Below, piece after piece: positions 1 to 9,389 of a DNA stretch of 64,000 nucleotides. Below the pieces are notes generated by a model that had not been told where the DNA came from, did not search any database, and saw nothing but the letters and a program-made list of their open reading frames with translations. Every line of letters starts with the position of its first letter. Position 1 is the stretch's first letter. Position numbers and translations under genes: made by a program. Source of the stretch: Clostridium bovifaecis (lineage in GTDB: Bacteria > Bacillota > Clostridia > Clostridiales > Clostridiaceae); assembly GCA_009738435.1 (NCBI GenBank), contig CP046522.1, positions 2,387,249-2,451,248 on the forward strand, read 5' to 3'.

Positions 1-303
1 CACCCATTCAATTGCGTATACTGTAAAACAAGCTGATAATGCTACTGTAAGTAAGCCTTTTTCCTTAAAAGCTAAAAACACCGCGACAATTGTCCCTGCA
101 ACAGCAGATCCTATGGAAGATGTAGATTTAAAAATTTCAGGAAACGTCATTGCTCCAAGAACAGCATAGGGAACATAAAACAGAAAGGACTTTGCAAAGT
201 TGCTTTCTATCTTCCTCTTAAATATAACCATAGGGAGCATACGGATAAGGTAAGTAACCCCTGCCATAACAAAAATGTACATTAAGATTCTAGATATATC
301 CAT
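1..303 (-). CDS. azlD: AzlD family branched-chain amino acid transport protein (3' end beyond window)
   Basis: Small integral membrane partner of AzlC in branched-chain amino acid export or azaleucine resistance. The reverse strand reads an open frame of 101 codons from an ATG at 303 and runs off the left edge. It contains hydrophobic segments and the AzlD-like stretch RMLPMVIF followed by FLFYVPYAVLGAMTFPEI. The start overlaps the azlC stop by one base (TAATG), a typical translationally coupled pair. AzlD proteins are usually about 100-110 residues, so nearly the whole protein is visible. Family assignment rests on the protein pattern and the neighbour. Confidence 0.88.
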   Translation of the reverse strand, partial: MDISRILMYIFVMAGVTYLIRMLPMVIFKRKIESNFAKSFLFYVPYAVLGAMTFPEIFKSTSSIGSAVAGTIVAVFLAFKEKGLLTVALSACFTVYAIEWV

Positions 304-1016
304 TATTCATCCTCCCTAACTGGAAATAATTTAGCCCCTAAAGTAGAAGCCACAATAGTACAGATGATAATTGCAAAGCCACCTGACAGCTGATTTAGTA
401 TAGGTGTATAGCGTAGAATACAGCTAGTAACTACAGAAAATATAATCACCTTCAATATAGAGTTATTATGTTTCGCTGGTGGTATAATAATTGCAATAAA
501 CATGCCGTAGATTGCAATATTTAAAGCTGAACGCATGGTTGCAGGCAATAAGGTACCAGCTGCAGCTCCAATGAATGTACCCAATGCCCACCCAAAGTAT
601 GGTGCAGTAATTAAGCCGTACATATAACTTCTACCGATTTCACAAGGTTGTCCACTTGCCACAGCAAAAACTTCATCAGTAATACCAAAAGAAATCAGTA
701 TACGGTGAAATATATTCATGGACTTATCCGTCTTTTGAGAAAGAGATAAGGACATTAAGGCATAGCGCAGATTAATTACTAGTTGTGCTAATGCCATTTC
801 CATATAAGGTGCACCAGCACAAATCAAACCGATTCCTGCAAACTGCCCTGCTGATGTAAGATTAGTCATTGAGATAAGCACCGTTACCCAAACCGGTAGT
901 CCCATATTTACTGCCATCATGCCAAAAGTAAAGGATACGGATAAGTATCCTAGCCCAATCGGGATACCATCCCTAAATCCTTTTGAATAGTCATTAATAG
1001 ATTTAACATTTTCCAT
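303..1016 (-). CDS. azlC: AzlC family branched-chain amino acid transporter, large subunit
   Basis: Predicted permease of the AzlCD pair, known for branched-chain amino acid efflux and 4-azaleucine resistance. The 237-residue protein has the family's usual length. It opens with a DGIPIGLGYLSVSFTFGMMA segment and contains the TNLTSAGQFAG stretch and several membrane spans, including a hydrophobic C-terminal half. The start ATG is preceded by AAAGGAGA at good spacing. A sigma-A-like promoter lies at 1050-1079, and azlD follows with a one-base overlap. Substrate direction cannot be read from sequence. Confidence 0.93.
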   Translation of the reverse strand: MENVKSINDYSKGFRDGIPIGLGYLSVSFTFGMMAVNMGLPVWVTVLISMTNLTSAGQFAGIGLICAGAPYMEMALAQLVINLRYALMSLSLSQKTDKSMNIFHRILISFGITDEVFAVASGQPCEIGRSYMYGLITAPYFGWALGTFIGAAAGTLLPATMRSALNIAIYGMFIAIIIPPAKHNNSILKVIIFSVVTSCILRYTPILNQLSGGFAIIICTIVASTLGAKLFPVREDE

Positions 1017-1049
1017 TCTATAATATCTCCTTTGTGTCTTGTAAAACTA

Positions 1050-1079
1050 ATTATAAGAGTATCAAGTACAAAAAATCAA
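1050..1079 (-). promoter_or_regulatory. Predicted sigma-A promoter of azlCD
   Basis: The reverse strand shows TTGATT (1074-1079) and a perfect TATAAT (1050-1055) separated by 18 bases, ending about 33 bases before the azlC start. No T-box or other leader structure was seen between them. Inferred from consensus match only. Confidence 0.55.
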
Positions 1080-1117
1080 GTTTATACCACTATATTCCAC
1101 ATAAATTATACACTAGT

Positions 1118-1936
1118 TTAGTATATGGGTAAATTATATTTATACAATTTTATACTTATAAATGTATATAGATATAGTTTTGCATTTAAGGTTGTTCCTG
1201 ATAAACTCCAGGGAAATGCTCCATAGTTACATGTGTTTATAGTTACAGCTTCTGTAGATGTTATTAAAGTTAACCAGCCTCCGGCACTATCTCTTACCGC
1301 TAGGTTAAGCTTGTTGCTGCTATCTAAATAAAGACTTAATAAGGCTCCATTTCCTTCTGATGCTAATATATATTTTGTAGTTGTACCATCTTTAGTATTA
1401 AACCATACTCCCATGGTTCCTGCATCTTTCTTTATTCCTAAGTCATAAAGAATTTTAGTACTTGCAGTGGTTGTTAGAACATTTTTACATTTTTCTCCTG
1501 CAGCTACTGCTGTATCTCTTGTAAAGCTAGTTCCTGATTCACTATACGGCTTTGTTCCTTTTGAACCTACGGTTCCATTGTTTAGCGAGAAATACTCCAT
1601 GTTTCCATCATTTTTTAATGGATTATTATAGTATATATCTGTAGACCTATTATCCTTGTCGTAATCATAGGAAGTTATATACCCTTTTCCATCTACTCTT
1701 TCTTGGAAGGTACTTAAGTTATTTCCCTTATCATAGCTATAGTTTATTATGTTTCCCTTAGAATCCTTTATCTTTGAAAGTCTTTCTGCAGCATCGTAGA
1801 TGTATCTATAGTTTACACCATTTATTATATCTTCAAGAATTCCTAGATTACCGCTGGCATCATAAGAATACTTAAACTTTTCAGTTCCATTAACTGATTT
1901 GCTACTAATTCTATCCTTACTATAAAGAATGCCGAA
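1118..1936 (-). pseudogene. Rhs/YD-repeat protein remnant
   Basis: An open frame of about 270 codons with YD-repeat motifs of Rhs/wall-associated proteins, such as KYSYDASGNL, YRYIYDAAERL and INYSYDKGNNL, followed by a LamG-like or tip region (TMGVWFNTKDG). It has no plausible start. Reading upstream, the frame meets a stop codon inside the hairpin at 1925-1963, so the 5' part, normally hundreds to thousands of residues, is missing. A Met exists only internally (1600). The last ~20 residues (LYLYTFISIKLYKYNLPIY) do not look like the rest, suggesting another frameshift at the 3' end. Best read as a decayed tail of a large surface or toxin-delivery protein. Confidence 0.75.
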
Positions 1937-1963
1937 TTAAGCTTCGCTTAATTCGGCATTCTT
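1925..1963. terminator. Perfect 18-bp hairpin, member of the AATGCYGAAYTAAG family
   Basis: Arms 1925-1942 and 1946-1963 pair perfectly around a TTC loop. It lies 3' of hutP and truncates the Rhs remnant. Related hairpins occur at 21727-21766, 38205-38251 and 58843-58879. In this copy the stem carries C-G pairs (GCCGAA/TTCGGC) where others have T-A (GCTGAA/TTCAGC). The U-tract is weak here, so terminator function is inferred from the other copies. Confidence 0.6.
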
Positions 1964-2055
1964 AACTTCCTAAATTCTTTACTTCTTTCCCACTTTAACC
2001 TTTAATCTAACTCCCTAACTTCTAACCTTTTAACTTGTCTTCCTAACTTGCTCTT

Positions 2056-2484
2056 CTAGTTTGTTTTCTCATCGTCTGGTATAGATCTATGTCCAAGTCC
2101 AATTACAATCTCGTTTAAATGAAGAAGGCCAATGCTCATAAATATACAAACACTTATATGCTCTCCACCTCTTGCTATACCTATCTTCCCTCCAACATTA
2201 AGACCGTTTGCTTTTGCTGATACTTGCATTATAGCTTCTCTTGCAGCTCCAACTACAGCTCCATCATGAACATGACAGTCCCTAATAATCCCTTTTCTCT
2301 TTGAGGCTACTAATGCTCTTTCCATAATTTTAGTAATAGATTCATTGAGATTTCCGCCTATGTCCACTGCAGCAGTGAATATATTCTTACTTTTAAAATC
2401 TTCTTCTAGTTTTTTTTCTTCAACTCTTTCGCTGGTAGCTAGCTTTATTGCAGCCTTTGCTACTTCCATACTATTAAACTTCAT
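2056..2484 (-). CDS. hutP: HutP family RNA-binding antiterminator-like protein
   Basis: Resembles HutP, which in Bacillus binds L-histidine and Mg2+ and then hut mRNA to prevent termination. The 142-residue length matches the family (about 150). The core contains AAVDIGGNL, HVHDGAVVGAAREAIMQVS and GGKIGIARGGEHISVCIFMSIGLLHLNE, and it ends with GLGHRSI, close to the typical HutP C-terminus. No histidine-utilisation gene lies in the window, so its target is unknown. The gene lies in the same direction as cvfB with a 54-base gap. Family assignment is good; histidine dependence is inferred from the family. Confidence 0.85.
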   Translation of the reverse strand: MKFNSMEVAKAAIKLATSERVEEKKLEEDFKSKNIFTAAVDIGGNLNESITKIMERALVASKRKGIIRDCHVHDGAVVGAAREAIMQVSAKANGLNVGGKIGIARGGEHISVCIFMSIGLLHLNEIVIGLGHRSIPDDEKTN

Positions 2485-2538
2485 TTATTTCACTCCCACA
2501 TTTTAACTTATAATTATCCTTACAATTTATTATAACAC

Positions 2539-3375
2539 TTATTTCAATTTTATTCCTTTTTCTGTCTGCTCTATCTTGCCTTCCTTTAATAACTTCCCTA
2601 CAGCTCTCTTAAAGGCTGCTTTGCTTATTTTTAATCTATCTTTTATATCTTCAGGATTGCTTTTATCGTTAAGTGGCAAAAATCCATCATATCTTTCAAT
2701 CTTCTGTAAAATCATTGCTGCATCATCATCTATTTGCTTATATGCGACTTCTCTTGTAGATAAATCAAGCTTTCCATCTTCCCTTACTCTTGCAACTCTG
2801 CATTCAACTTCTTCTCCTATTTTCATTTCACTATAGCATTCGCCTTTTGGTATTAGCCCTTTATACTTATTATCAACTGCAACTAAAGCTCCAATTTCAT
2901 CACTAATTGAATAAATAATTCCTTTAATCCAATCTCCATACTTATAAGGACTATCACTACTTAAAAATTTTCCTACATATGTAGTTGCAGTCAACCTTCC
3001 GCTCTTATCTATGTAAGCTCCTACTAAATACTTTTTTCCTACCTGCAGCTTATATTTTTGCTCTTTAAAAGGAAGAAGTAAATCCTTTTCTAATCCCATA
3101 TCTAAAAAGACACCTATTCTTGTAGTCTCTTTTACTTCTAAAAGTCCTAACTCCCCTACTTGTATTAATGGTTTCCTTCTTGTAGCTATAGGCCTATCTT
3201 CTGAATCCCTATAAACAAATACTTCAATTTCGTCTCCTACTTCTACACCTTCTGGAACTTGATTGTTAGGCAGCAAGACATTATCCTTTGCGTCTTCTGT
3301 ACCTGCATCTAAGTAAGCTCCTATCTTCGCAATATTTGCTACTTTTAAAGTTTGAATCTCTCCTATATTTATCAT
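2539..3375 (-). CDS. cvfB: CvfB-like S1 domain RNA-binding protein
   Basis: Predicted RNA-binding protein of the CvfB/YitL family, which affects virulence gene expression in staphylococci. The protein has tandem S1-type OB folds in the first ~210 residues (for example ATRRKPLIQVGELGLLEV and DWIKGIIYSISDEIGALV) and a winged-helix C-terminus (ILQKIERYDGFLPLNDKSNPEDIKDRLKISKAAFKRAVGKLLKEGKI; residues about 220-275). The frame opens at 3384, but AAGGTGA sits directly on that codon. The ATG at 3375 has proper spacing and gives MINIGEIQ, so it is preferred (278 residues). Confidence 0.87.
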   Translation of the reverse strand: MINIGEIQTLKVANIAKIGAYLDAGTEDAKDNVLLPNNQVPEGVEVGDEIEVFVYRDSEDRPIATRRKPLIQVGELGLLEVKETTRIGVFLDMGLEKDLLLPFKEQKYKLQVGKKYLVGAYIDKSGRLTATTYVGKFLSSDSPYKYGDWIKGIIYSISDEIGALVAVDNKYKGLIPKGECYSEMKIGEEVECRVARVREDGKLDLSTREVAYKQIDDDAAMILQKIERYDGFLPLNDKSNPEDIKDRLKISKAAFKRAVGKLLKEGKIEQTEKGIKLK

Positions 3376-3384
3376 ATTAACCAT

Positions 3385-3885
3385 TCACCTTACCCTTATA
3401 TAATAATTTTCTATATCTAGAATTGTATTATTTCTATTCTAAATTTGCACTTGATTTCTATTTTAATCTACACCTCTCCATATAGTCAATCTTTATCATT
3501 ATTCCTTATATAGATTAGCTTTATTATTTTTTTATTTATTATACATTTTCTCTTCTCTATCAATTTTATAGTATCCTGTAACCTTATATCTTTTTCTGAG
3601 TAATATGATATAAAAGTATATAAATAAAAGTCATAAAAACCCTTCAATAAGTTTTAAAATCATTCACTTCTAATAATAAACATGCCAAACCTTCATATTA
3701 AAAAGAATGATAGCTGAAATTAATGGTTATAATATGGCTATTCATAATAGTGAAGCTAAAGTTTCTCTACTCTAAATTGTAGATTATAACTTCACTTTTT
3801 CTTCCATAAAAATACTTTATGCTGTATAATTATTCAATATATAATGTGATGAAATATATAAAGCTAATCGAGAGGGGAGATACAA
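3385..3885. other. AT-rich intergenic region without a recognised gene
   Basis: About 500 bases between divergent cvfB and the HAD phosphatase. No frame with a ribosome site was found. A weak stem (AGTGAAG about 3750, CTTCACT about 3790, then a T-run) is the only structure noticed. It presumably holds promoters of both flanking genes. Confidence 0.5.
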
Positions 3886-4614
3886 ATGGGAAATAGAACA
3901 GCAGCCTTTTTTGATATAGACGGAACCCTATATAGAGAAGGAATGATAACTGAGATATTCAAAAAGTTTATTAAATCTGAAATAATTGAATCAGAGCGCT
4001 GGTATAATGAGGTGAGAGATTATTATATAAAATGGGATAAAAGGATAGGAAATTATGATGATTACCTCTTAAAAATGGCAGATATTTATATTGAAGCTGT
4101 AAAAGGACTTCATAGAACCCAAGTAGAATTCATCGCAAAAAAGGTAATAAAACAAAAGGGTGATAGAGTTTATACTTATACCCGCGATAGGATTGCTTGG
4201 CACAAAGAACAAGGACATAAAGTTATAACTATCTCTGGAAGCCCTATAGAATTAGTGCGCGAGATGTCACTTAAACATGGCTTTGATGATTATATAGGTA
4301 CTAAATATTTAATGGATGAAAATCACCACTATACAGGAGAAATCATACCTATGTGGGATAGAGAAAGCAAGAAAAAGTCTATTGACTATTTCATAAATAA
4401 ATATGATATAGATTTAAGTAAAAGCTATGCTTATGGAGACACTGCTGGAGACTTTACAATGCTTAGATTAGTTGGCAATCCTGTAGCCATAAATCCTACT
4501 AAAGAATTAATTAATGAATTAAAAAACGATCCCTCAACTAGAGGAAAGGCTAGAATTATTGTAGAGAGGAAAGACATGGTTTATAATCTCAGTCCTAATT
4601 CTATCGAAATTTAA
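3886..4614 (+). CDS. HAD-IB family phosphatase
   Basis: Haloacid dehalogenase superfamily, subclass IB (SerB-like), likely a cytosolic phosphomonoesterase. Motif I is FFDIDGTLYREG with nucleophile Asp10 and acid/base Asp12, motif II is TISGSPIEL, and motif IV is YGDTAGDFTMLRL. The alpha-helical cap lies between motifs I and II. The length (242) fits the family. An AGAGGGGAG site precedes the ATG. It is a single gene followed by a hairpin at 4710-4733. The substrate cannot be deduced; phosphoserine or lipid/sugar phosphates are possible. Confidence 0.9.
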   Translation: MGNRTAAFFDIDGTLYREGMITEIFKKFIKSEIIESERWYNEVRDYYIKWDKRIGNYDDYLLKMADIYIEAVKGLHRTQVEFIAKKVIKQKGDRVYTYTRDRIAWHKEQGHKVITISGSPIELVREMSLKHGFDDYIGTKYLMDENHHYTGEIIPMWDRESKKKSIDYFINKYDIDLSKSYAYGDTAGDFTMLRLVGNPVAINPTKELINELKNDPSTRGKARIIVERKDMVYNLSPNSIEI

Positions 4615-4709
4615 AGAGGTTATACTAGAGTATGATACTAGACTTTTTAAAAATTATTTTTGTAATAAAGATAAAAAGCTGCTGATAAATTATGCTTATC
4701 AACAGCCTA

Positions 4710-4739
4710 AACCTTAGGTGTTTATCTAAGGTTGTTTTT
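4710..4739 (+). terminator. Intrinsic terminator between HAD gene and livF
   Basis: Arms AACCTTAG (4710-4717) and CTAAGGTT (4726-4733) are followed by GTTTTT on the plus strand. A second imperfect stem (GCTGATAA/TTATCAACAGC) lies just before it. It lies between convergent genes and could serve both. Confidence 0.65.
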
Positions 4740-4772
4740 AACGCCTTCTTCGCTGCAAATGTGAAAACTAAG

Positions 4773-5477
4773 TTAAGCACCGAGATACGCACTTTTAATA
4801 TTTTCATCATTTAAAAGTTCTGATGCTCTTCCTTCCATTTCTACATACCCATTCTGTATTACATAAGCTCTATGAGCAATTTTTAAAGCCATAGAGGCAT
4901 TCTGCTCTACAAGCAAAACTGTAGTACCACTTCTATTTATATTTTCTACTATTGAGAAGATTTGTTTAACGACCAAAGGTGCAAGCCCCATAGAAGGTTC
5001 ATCCAAAAGAAGTAATTTAGGTCTTGACATCAAAGCACGTCCTATAGCTAACATCTGCTGCTCTCCTCCTGATAGAGTTCCTGCCATTTGATTTTTACGT
5101 TCTAAGAGCCTAGGGAAGGTTTCAAATACCTTTTCATAATCCTTTTTTATTTCAGCTTTATCTTTTCTAGAATAAGCACCCATTTCTAGGTTTTCCATAA
5201 CTGACATATTAGCAAAAATTCTTCTTCCTTCAGGTACATGAGACATTCCAAGAGAAACCATACTATTTGCACGTACTTTATTCAGATCATTTCCTTCAAA
5301 AATAACCTTTCCTACTTTAGGCTTTAATATTCCAGAGATTGTTTTAAGGGTTGTAGTTTTTCCCGCTCCGTTTGCACCTATTAAAGTAACAATTTCTCCC
5401 TGATTTACTTTTAAACTGACGCCCTTTAGAGCATGTACAGCCCCATAATACACATTAACATCAATTAGTTCTAACAT
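4773..5477 (-). CDS. livF: Branched-chain amino acid ABC transporter ATP-binding protein LivF
   Basis: One of two ATPases of the LIV-I type high-affinity Leu/Ile/Val importer. The 234-residue protein has Walker A GANGAGKTT (residues about 35-43), the signature LSGGEQQMLAIGRALMSRPK and Walker B LLLLDEPSMGLAP. The LivF-typical VPEGRRIFANMSVMENLEMGA stretch is present. It is the last gene of livKHMGF, starting two bases after the livG stop. Function is firm by family; substrate preference within branched-chain amino acids is inferred, supported by the Ile T-box upstream. Confidence 0.95.
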   Translation of the reverse strand: MLELIDVNVYYGAVHALKGVSLKVNQGEIVTLIGANGAGKTTTLKTISGILKPKVGKVIFEGNDLNKVRANSMVSLGMSHVPEGRRIFANMSVMENLEMGAYSRKDKAEIKKDYEKVFETFPRLLERKNQMAGTLSGGEQQMLAIGRALMSRPKLLLLDEPSMGLAPLVVKQIFSIVENINRSGTTVLLVEQNASMALKIAHRAYVIQNGYVEMEGRASELLNDENIKSAYLGA

Positions 5478-5479
5478 AT

Positions 5480-6253
5480 TTAACTCTCACCTCCAAGGTA
5501 GGCTTTAATAACCTCTGGATTTTTTTGTATTTCTTCAGGTGATCCCTTTGCAATAAGTTTTCCATAATCTAATACATAAATCTTGCTGCATACAGCCATT
5601 ACAAGAGACATATCATGTTCTATAAGAATTATTGTTATATCGAACTTATCCCTAATCCATCTAATAAGCTCCATAAGCTCATTAGTTTCATTTGGATTCA
5701 TTCCTGCTGCTGGTTCATCAAGCAGCAAAATCCTAGGATTAGACGCAAGAGCTCTTGCTATTTCTAGCCTTCTTTGCTCTCCATAAGGTAAGTTTTTTGC
5801 TAATTCTTCTCTTTTTTCATAAAGATTAAAAACCTTTAGAAGTTCTGTTACTTTATTATAAGCATTTTCTTCCTCGTTGTAATAAGAAGGAAATCTAAAT
5901 AGAGATGAAAAGAACTTATAACTAATATTTTTATGAAAACCTACTTTTACATTTTCCTCTACAGTCATTTCGCTAAAAAGCCTAATATTTTGAAATGTTC
6001 TAGCGATACCTGAATTTGCTATTTCATAAGGTTTTATTTTGCTAGGATGAATTTCCTTATCAAAATTATAAATTATTTCTCCTTCTGTTGGATTATAAAT
6101 TCCTGTAAGCATATTGAAAAATGTAGTTTTTCCCGCCCCATTTGGTCCAATAAGTCCAACTATTTCTCCATGCTCTATTTTCATTCTTACGTCGCTTACT
6201 GCTTTTACCCCTCCAAAAGACATTGAAATATTATTTACTTCAATCACTGACAT
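5480..6253 (-). CDS. livG: Branched-chain amino acid ABC transporter ATP-binding protein LivG
   Basis: Second ATPase of the LIV importer. The 257-residue protein has Walker A GPNGAGKTT, the LivG-type IARTFQNIRLFSEMTVEENVKVG block, the signature LPYGEQRRLEIARALASNPR and Walker B ILLLDEPAAGMNPNET. The C-terminus KNPEVIKAYLGG is typical. The start lies 14 bases inside the end of livM, so the two are probably translationally coupled. Confidence 0.95.
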   Translation of the reverse strand: MSVIEVNNISMSFGGVKAVSDVRMKIEHGEIVGLIGPNGAGKTTFFNMLTGIYNPTEGEIIYNFDKEIHPSKIKPYEIANSGIARTFQNIRLFSEMTVEENVKVGFHKNISYKFFSSLFRFPSYYNEEENAYNKVTELLKVFNLYEKREELAKNLPYGEQRRLEIARALASNPRILLLDEPAAGMNPNETNELMELIRWIRDKFDITIILIEHDMSLVMAVCSKIYVLDYGKLIAKGSPEEIQKNPEVIKAYLGGES

Positions 6254-7181
6254 TTTTAAAGCCCCCTTTCTTAAATAATTTTAATTTATAGCTACCCATA
6301 AGCCCTTGTGGCCTATAAACCATTATTAAGAAAAGTATAACTGAATATATTACCATTCTAAGTTCTGGAAACCCTTGAAGTAAAAGAGATATTATTGAAA
6401 GTGCTACAGCCCCCATAACTGAACCTAAAATGCTCCCCATACCACCAAATACAACTATTACTAATATATCTATGGACTTCATAAATCCAAAAGCATCTGG
6501 TTTTATAAAATAAAAATAGCCCGAATATAATGCTCCTGCAATTCCTGCAAAAAAGGCTCCAAGTCCAAAAGCTAACACTTTATAGAAAGTAGTATTAACT
6601 CCCATAGACTCAGCTGCAATTTCATCTTCTCTAATTGCTATGCAGGCTCTTCCTCCTTTAGATTCTATAAAGTTTCTTATTATAACGATTGTAAGTGCGG
6701 TCATAACATATAGCCATGTCCAATTTGTATATTGTGGTATATCATTAAGTCCGCTAGCTCCTCCCAAGTATTCACTATTTAGAATTACTATTCTTACAAT
6801 TTCTCCAAATCCAAGAGTTGCTATGGCAAGATAGTCTCCCTTTAACCTCAATGTTGGAATTCCTATTACAATTCCTGCAACTGTTGCAATTACTGCTCCT
6901 ATAAGTAAACCAGCAGGGAATGGCAGCCCTAATTTTGCTGTAACTACAGCTGAGGCATAGGCTCCAATAGACATAAAAGCCGCATGTCCTAATGAGAATT
7001 GACCTGTAAAACCTGTAATAAGATTTAAACTAACAGCTAGTATTACATTAATCCCTACTACTACAAGGTTAAGCATAATATAAGAATCTATGATGCCAGT
7101 GCTTGTTAATATTTGCCCTAATATGTATAGGGAAAGCACAAAAACTGCAGTTAATATATTATTTTTGCTTAATATTTTCAT
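6240..7181 (-). CDS. livM: Branched-chain amino acid ABC transporter permease LivM
   Basis: Membrane subunit of the LIV importer with multiple hydrophobic segments over 313 residues. The family core TGFTGQFSLGHAAFMSIGAYASA and the cytoplasmic loop GGRACIAIREDEIAAESMGVNTTFYK, which contacts the ATPases, are present. It lies 11 bases after livH and overlaps livG by 14 bases. The length matches LivM proteins of Firmicutes. Confidence 0.95.
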   Translation of the reverse strand: MKILSKNNILTAVFVLSLYILGQILTSTGIIDSYIMLNLVVVGINVILAVSLNLITGFTGQFSLGHAAFMSIGAYASAVVTAKLGLPFPAGLLIGAVIATVAGIVIGIPTLRLKGDYLAIATLGFGEIVRIVILNSEYLGGASGLNDIPQYTNWTWLYVMTALTIVIIRNFIESKGGRACIAIREDEIAAESMGVNTTFYKVLAFGLGAFFAGIAGALYSGYFYFIKPDAFGFMKSIDILVIVVFGGMGSILGSVMGAVALSIISLLLQGFPELRMVIYSVILFLIMVYRPQGLMGSYKLKLFKKGGFKNVSD

Positions 7182-7192
7182 GACCTTCCCTC

Positions 7193-8077
7193 CTATACCT
7201 TTTCTTTTATATTCTTGCCTAAGAGACCGTTAGGCTTTACTAAAAGTATTAAAATTAATATAGCAAATGCTACCGCATCTTTATATAGTGATCCTCCATA
7301 AGCGCTTACCATTGTTTCAGTCATTCCAAGGAAGTATCCACCAAAAACCGCTCCCGGTATAATACCTATCCCACCTATTACTGCAGCCACAAATGCTTTT
7401 AATCCAGGAATTACTCCCATCAATGGATTTATAGAGTTATAATATACTCCAATTAGGACTCCTGCAACACCGGCTAGAGCAGAACCGATTGCAAAAGTAA
7501 AGGATATGGTTCTATCGATGCTTACACCCATATATTGTGCTGCTTCTTTATCCATAGCAACAGCTCTCATGGCTTTACCAACCTTTGTTTTATAAATTAT
7601 ATATTGAAGTACTACCATTAATATAACAGTTATTGCAATTATGTATATATCTGTAGTGTTGAGTACTACGCCTCCATTAAAGAGCTTAATGCTCTTATTT
7701 GCAAGTACAGGTGGAAAAGTTCTAGTTTCTGCATTAACAAAATACATGGTTCCATATTCTATAAATAGAGAAACTGCTATAGCAGTTATAAGTGCAGCAA
7801 TTCTAGTAGAATTTCTAATAGGCTTATATGCTACTTTCTCTACTACTATACCTATAATTGCACAAGAAATCATAGATACAAGAAGTGCTGGAATAAATCC
7901 AAGGTGAAGAAATGTGGTAGCTGCAAATCCTATGTAAGCTCCCAGCATATATATATCACCATGAGCAAAATTTATAAGATTTATAATACCATAAACCATA
8001 GTATATCCTAGCGCAATCAAGGCATAAATACTCCCTAAAGAAAGTCCATTAATTAATTGTTGTAAAAACTGATCCAT
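7193..8077 (-). CDS. livH: Branched-chain amino acid ABC transporter permease LivH
   Basis: Membrane subunit of the LIV importer. It opens QLINGLSLGSIYALIALGYTMVYGIINLINFAHGDIYMLGA, the classical LivH N-terminus, and has the loop AMRAVAMDKEAAQYMGVSIDRTISFTF. A GTG at 8086 extends the frame by three codons, but AAGGA is spaced correctly for the ATG at 8077, which is used here (294 residues). It is followed by livM. Confidence 0.94.
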   Translation of the reverse strand: MDQFLQQLINGLSLGSIYALIALGYTMVYGIINLINFAHGDIYMLGAYIGFAATTFLHLGFIPALLVSMISCAIIGIVVEKVAYKPIRNSTRIAALITAIAVSLFIEYGTMYFVNAETRTFPPVLANKSIKLFNGGVVLNTTDIYIIAITVILMVVLQYIIYKTKVGKAMRAVAMDKEAAQYMGVSIDRTISFTFAIGSALAGVAGVLIGVYYNSINPLMGVIPGLKAFVAAVIGGIGIIPGAVFGGYFLGMTETMVSAYGGSLYKDAVAFAILILILLVKPNGLLGKNIKEKV

Positions 8078-8173
8078 TCTTACCACTTCCTTATCAAAAT
8101 GTTATTAAAGAGTACAAAAGTTATTTTAATTCATATTGTACTCTTTAATATATCTGTTCTTATACTATAATTA

Positions 8174-9346
8174 TTATTTCGGATCTAATTTCTTCAAGAA
8201 GTTTTGCTCTCCGTTCTTCATTTGAAGTATAGTAATTGATTTTACTGGGTTATGGTTTTCGTCTATAGAAATTGTACCTGTGATTCCTTTAAAGTCTTTA
8301 GTAGCTGCAATAGCTTCCTTAAGTTTAATAGGATCTGCTTCTCCAGCTCTCTTTAGTGCATCCGCGTAGAAATATGCTAAATCATATCCAAGAGCATTAA
8401 ATGCATCTGGCTCTTTATTATATTTGTCTTTAAACGCTTTTTGGAACTTAACAACCTCAGGTGAATTATCTTTAGAAGAATAATGGTTTGTAAAGTAAAC
8501 TTCATTTAATGCAGTTTTTCCTGCGAGTTCAGCAAGCTTTGGAGATTCATATCCATCTCCTCCAAGTATAGGAACATTAATGCCTAATTCTCTAGCTTGT
8601 TTTACTATTAAACCTACTTCTTCATAATAACCTGGAAGGTATATTACATCAGGATTTAAACCCTTAATATTTGTGAGTACTGCTTTAAAGTTTGTTTCTT
8701 TTGATTGATAAGCCTCTTCGCTTAGAATTTTTCCACCAAACTTTTCAAAGGTTTCCTTGAAGCTTTTTGAAAGACCTTTACTATAATCGCTGGCATTATC
8801 TACAAGTAGAACTGCATTTTTCTTGCCTAGATCCTGATAGGCGAAATTAGCCATTATAACTCCCTGGAAGGAGTCACTAAAGCAGGTTTTAAAAATAAAT
8901 TCTCTTACTTTACCATTTTGATCTACAGTAACATCATCTGCTGTAGCAGAAGCAGATATCAAAGGTACTTTATTTTGCACTGCAACTGGAGCTGCTCCTT
9001 TGGTATTGCCTGAAGTTGCAGGGCCAAGTATAGCAACAACCTTATCTCTTGTTGCAAGCTTAGTAGCAACATTAGCTGATTCAGCTGATTCAGACTTATT
9101 GTCTACTTTTATTGCTTCCACTTGTTTTCCTAAAACTCCTCCTGCTTTGTTAATCTCTTCAAAAGCAAGTTCTATACCTTGTACCAATCCTTGACCATAT
9201 GTGGCCACATTTCCAGATAACTCAAAATTAAGACCAACCTTTATACCTTTTGCATCACTAGATGATGTCTGTGTACTCTTTCCGCAGCCTGTTACTGCCC
9301 CTGTAACAAGCAACGCCCCCAATAATAACGCTACTTTCTTTTTCAT
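8174..9346 (-). CDS. livK: Branched-chain amino acid ABC transporter substrate-binding lipoprotein LivK
   Basis: Extracytoplasmic binding protein of the LIV importer, 390 residues. A lipoprotein signal peptide ends at LVTGAVTGCGKS, with the lipobox Cys at residue 21, so it should be anchored to the outer face of the membrane. The mature part is a type I periplasmic-binding fold: KVGLNFELSGNVATYGQGLVQGIELAFEEINKAGGV, then ILGPATSGNTKGAAPVAVQNKVPLISASATADDVT, where ligand-binding Ser/Thr residues lie. It is the first gene of the liv operon and sits behind a T-box leader. Confidence 0.95.
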   Translation of the reverse strand: MKKKVALLLGALLVTGAVTGCGKSTQTSSSDAKGIKVGLNFELSGNVATYGQGLVQGIELAFEEINKAGGVLGKQVEAIKVDNKSESAESANVATKLATRDKVVAILGPATSGNTKGAAPVAVQNKVPLISASATADDVTVDQNGKVREFIFKTCFSDSFQGVIMANFAYQDLGKKNAVLLVDNASDYSKGLSKSFKETFEKFGGKILSEEAYQSKETNFKAVLTNIKGLNPDVIYLPGYYEEVGLIVKQARELGINVPILGGDGYESPKLAELAGKTALNEVYFTNHYSSKDNSPEVVKFQKAFKDKYNKEPDAFNALGYDLAYFYADALKRAGEADPIKLKEAIAATKDFKGITGTISIDENHNPVKSITILQMKNGEQNFLKKLDPK

Positions 9347-9389
9347 AAATTTTCCCCCTTTTTATTAATAGCCCCTTGCTAAATTATAT

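Noticed and set aside
4625..4810. 61-codon reverse frame overlapping the end of livF
   Set aside because: It overlaps the terminator hairpin and the livF 3' end and has no ribosome site.
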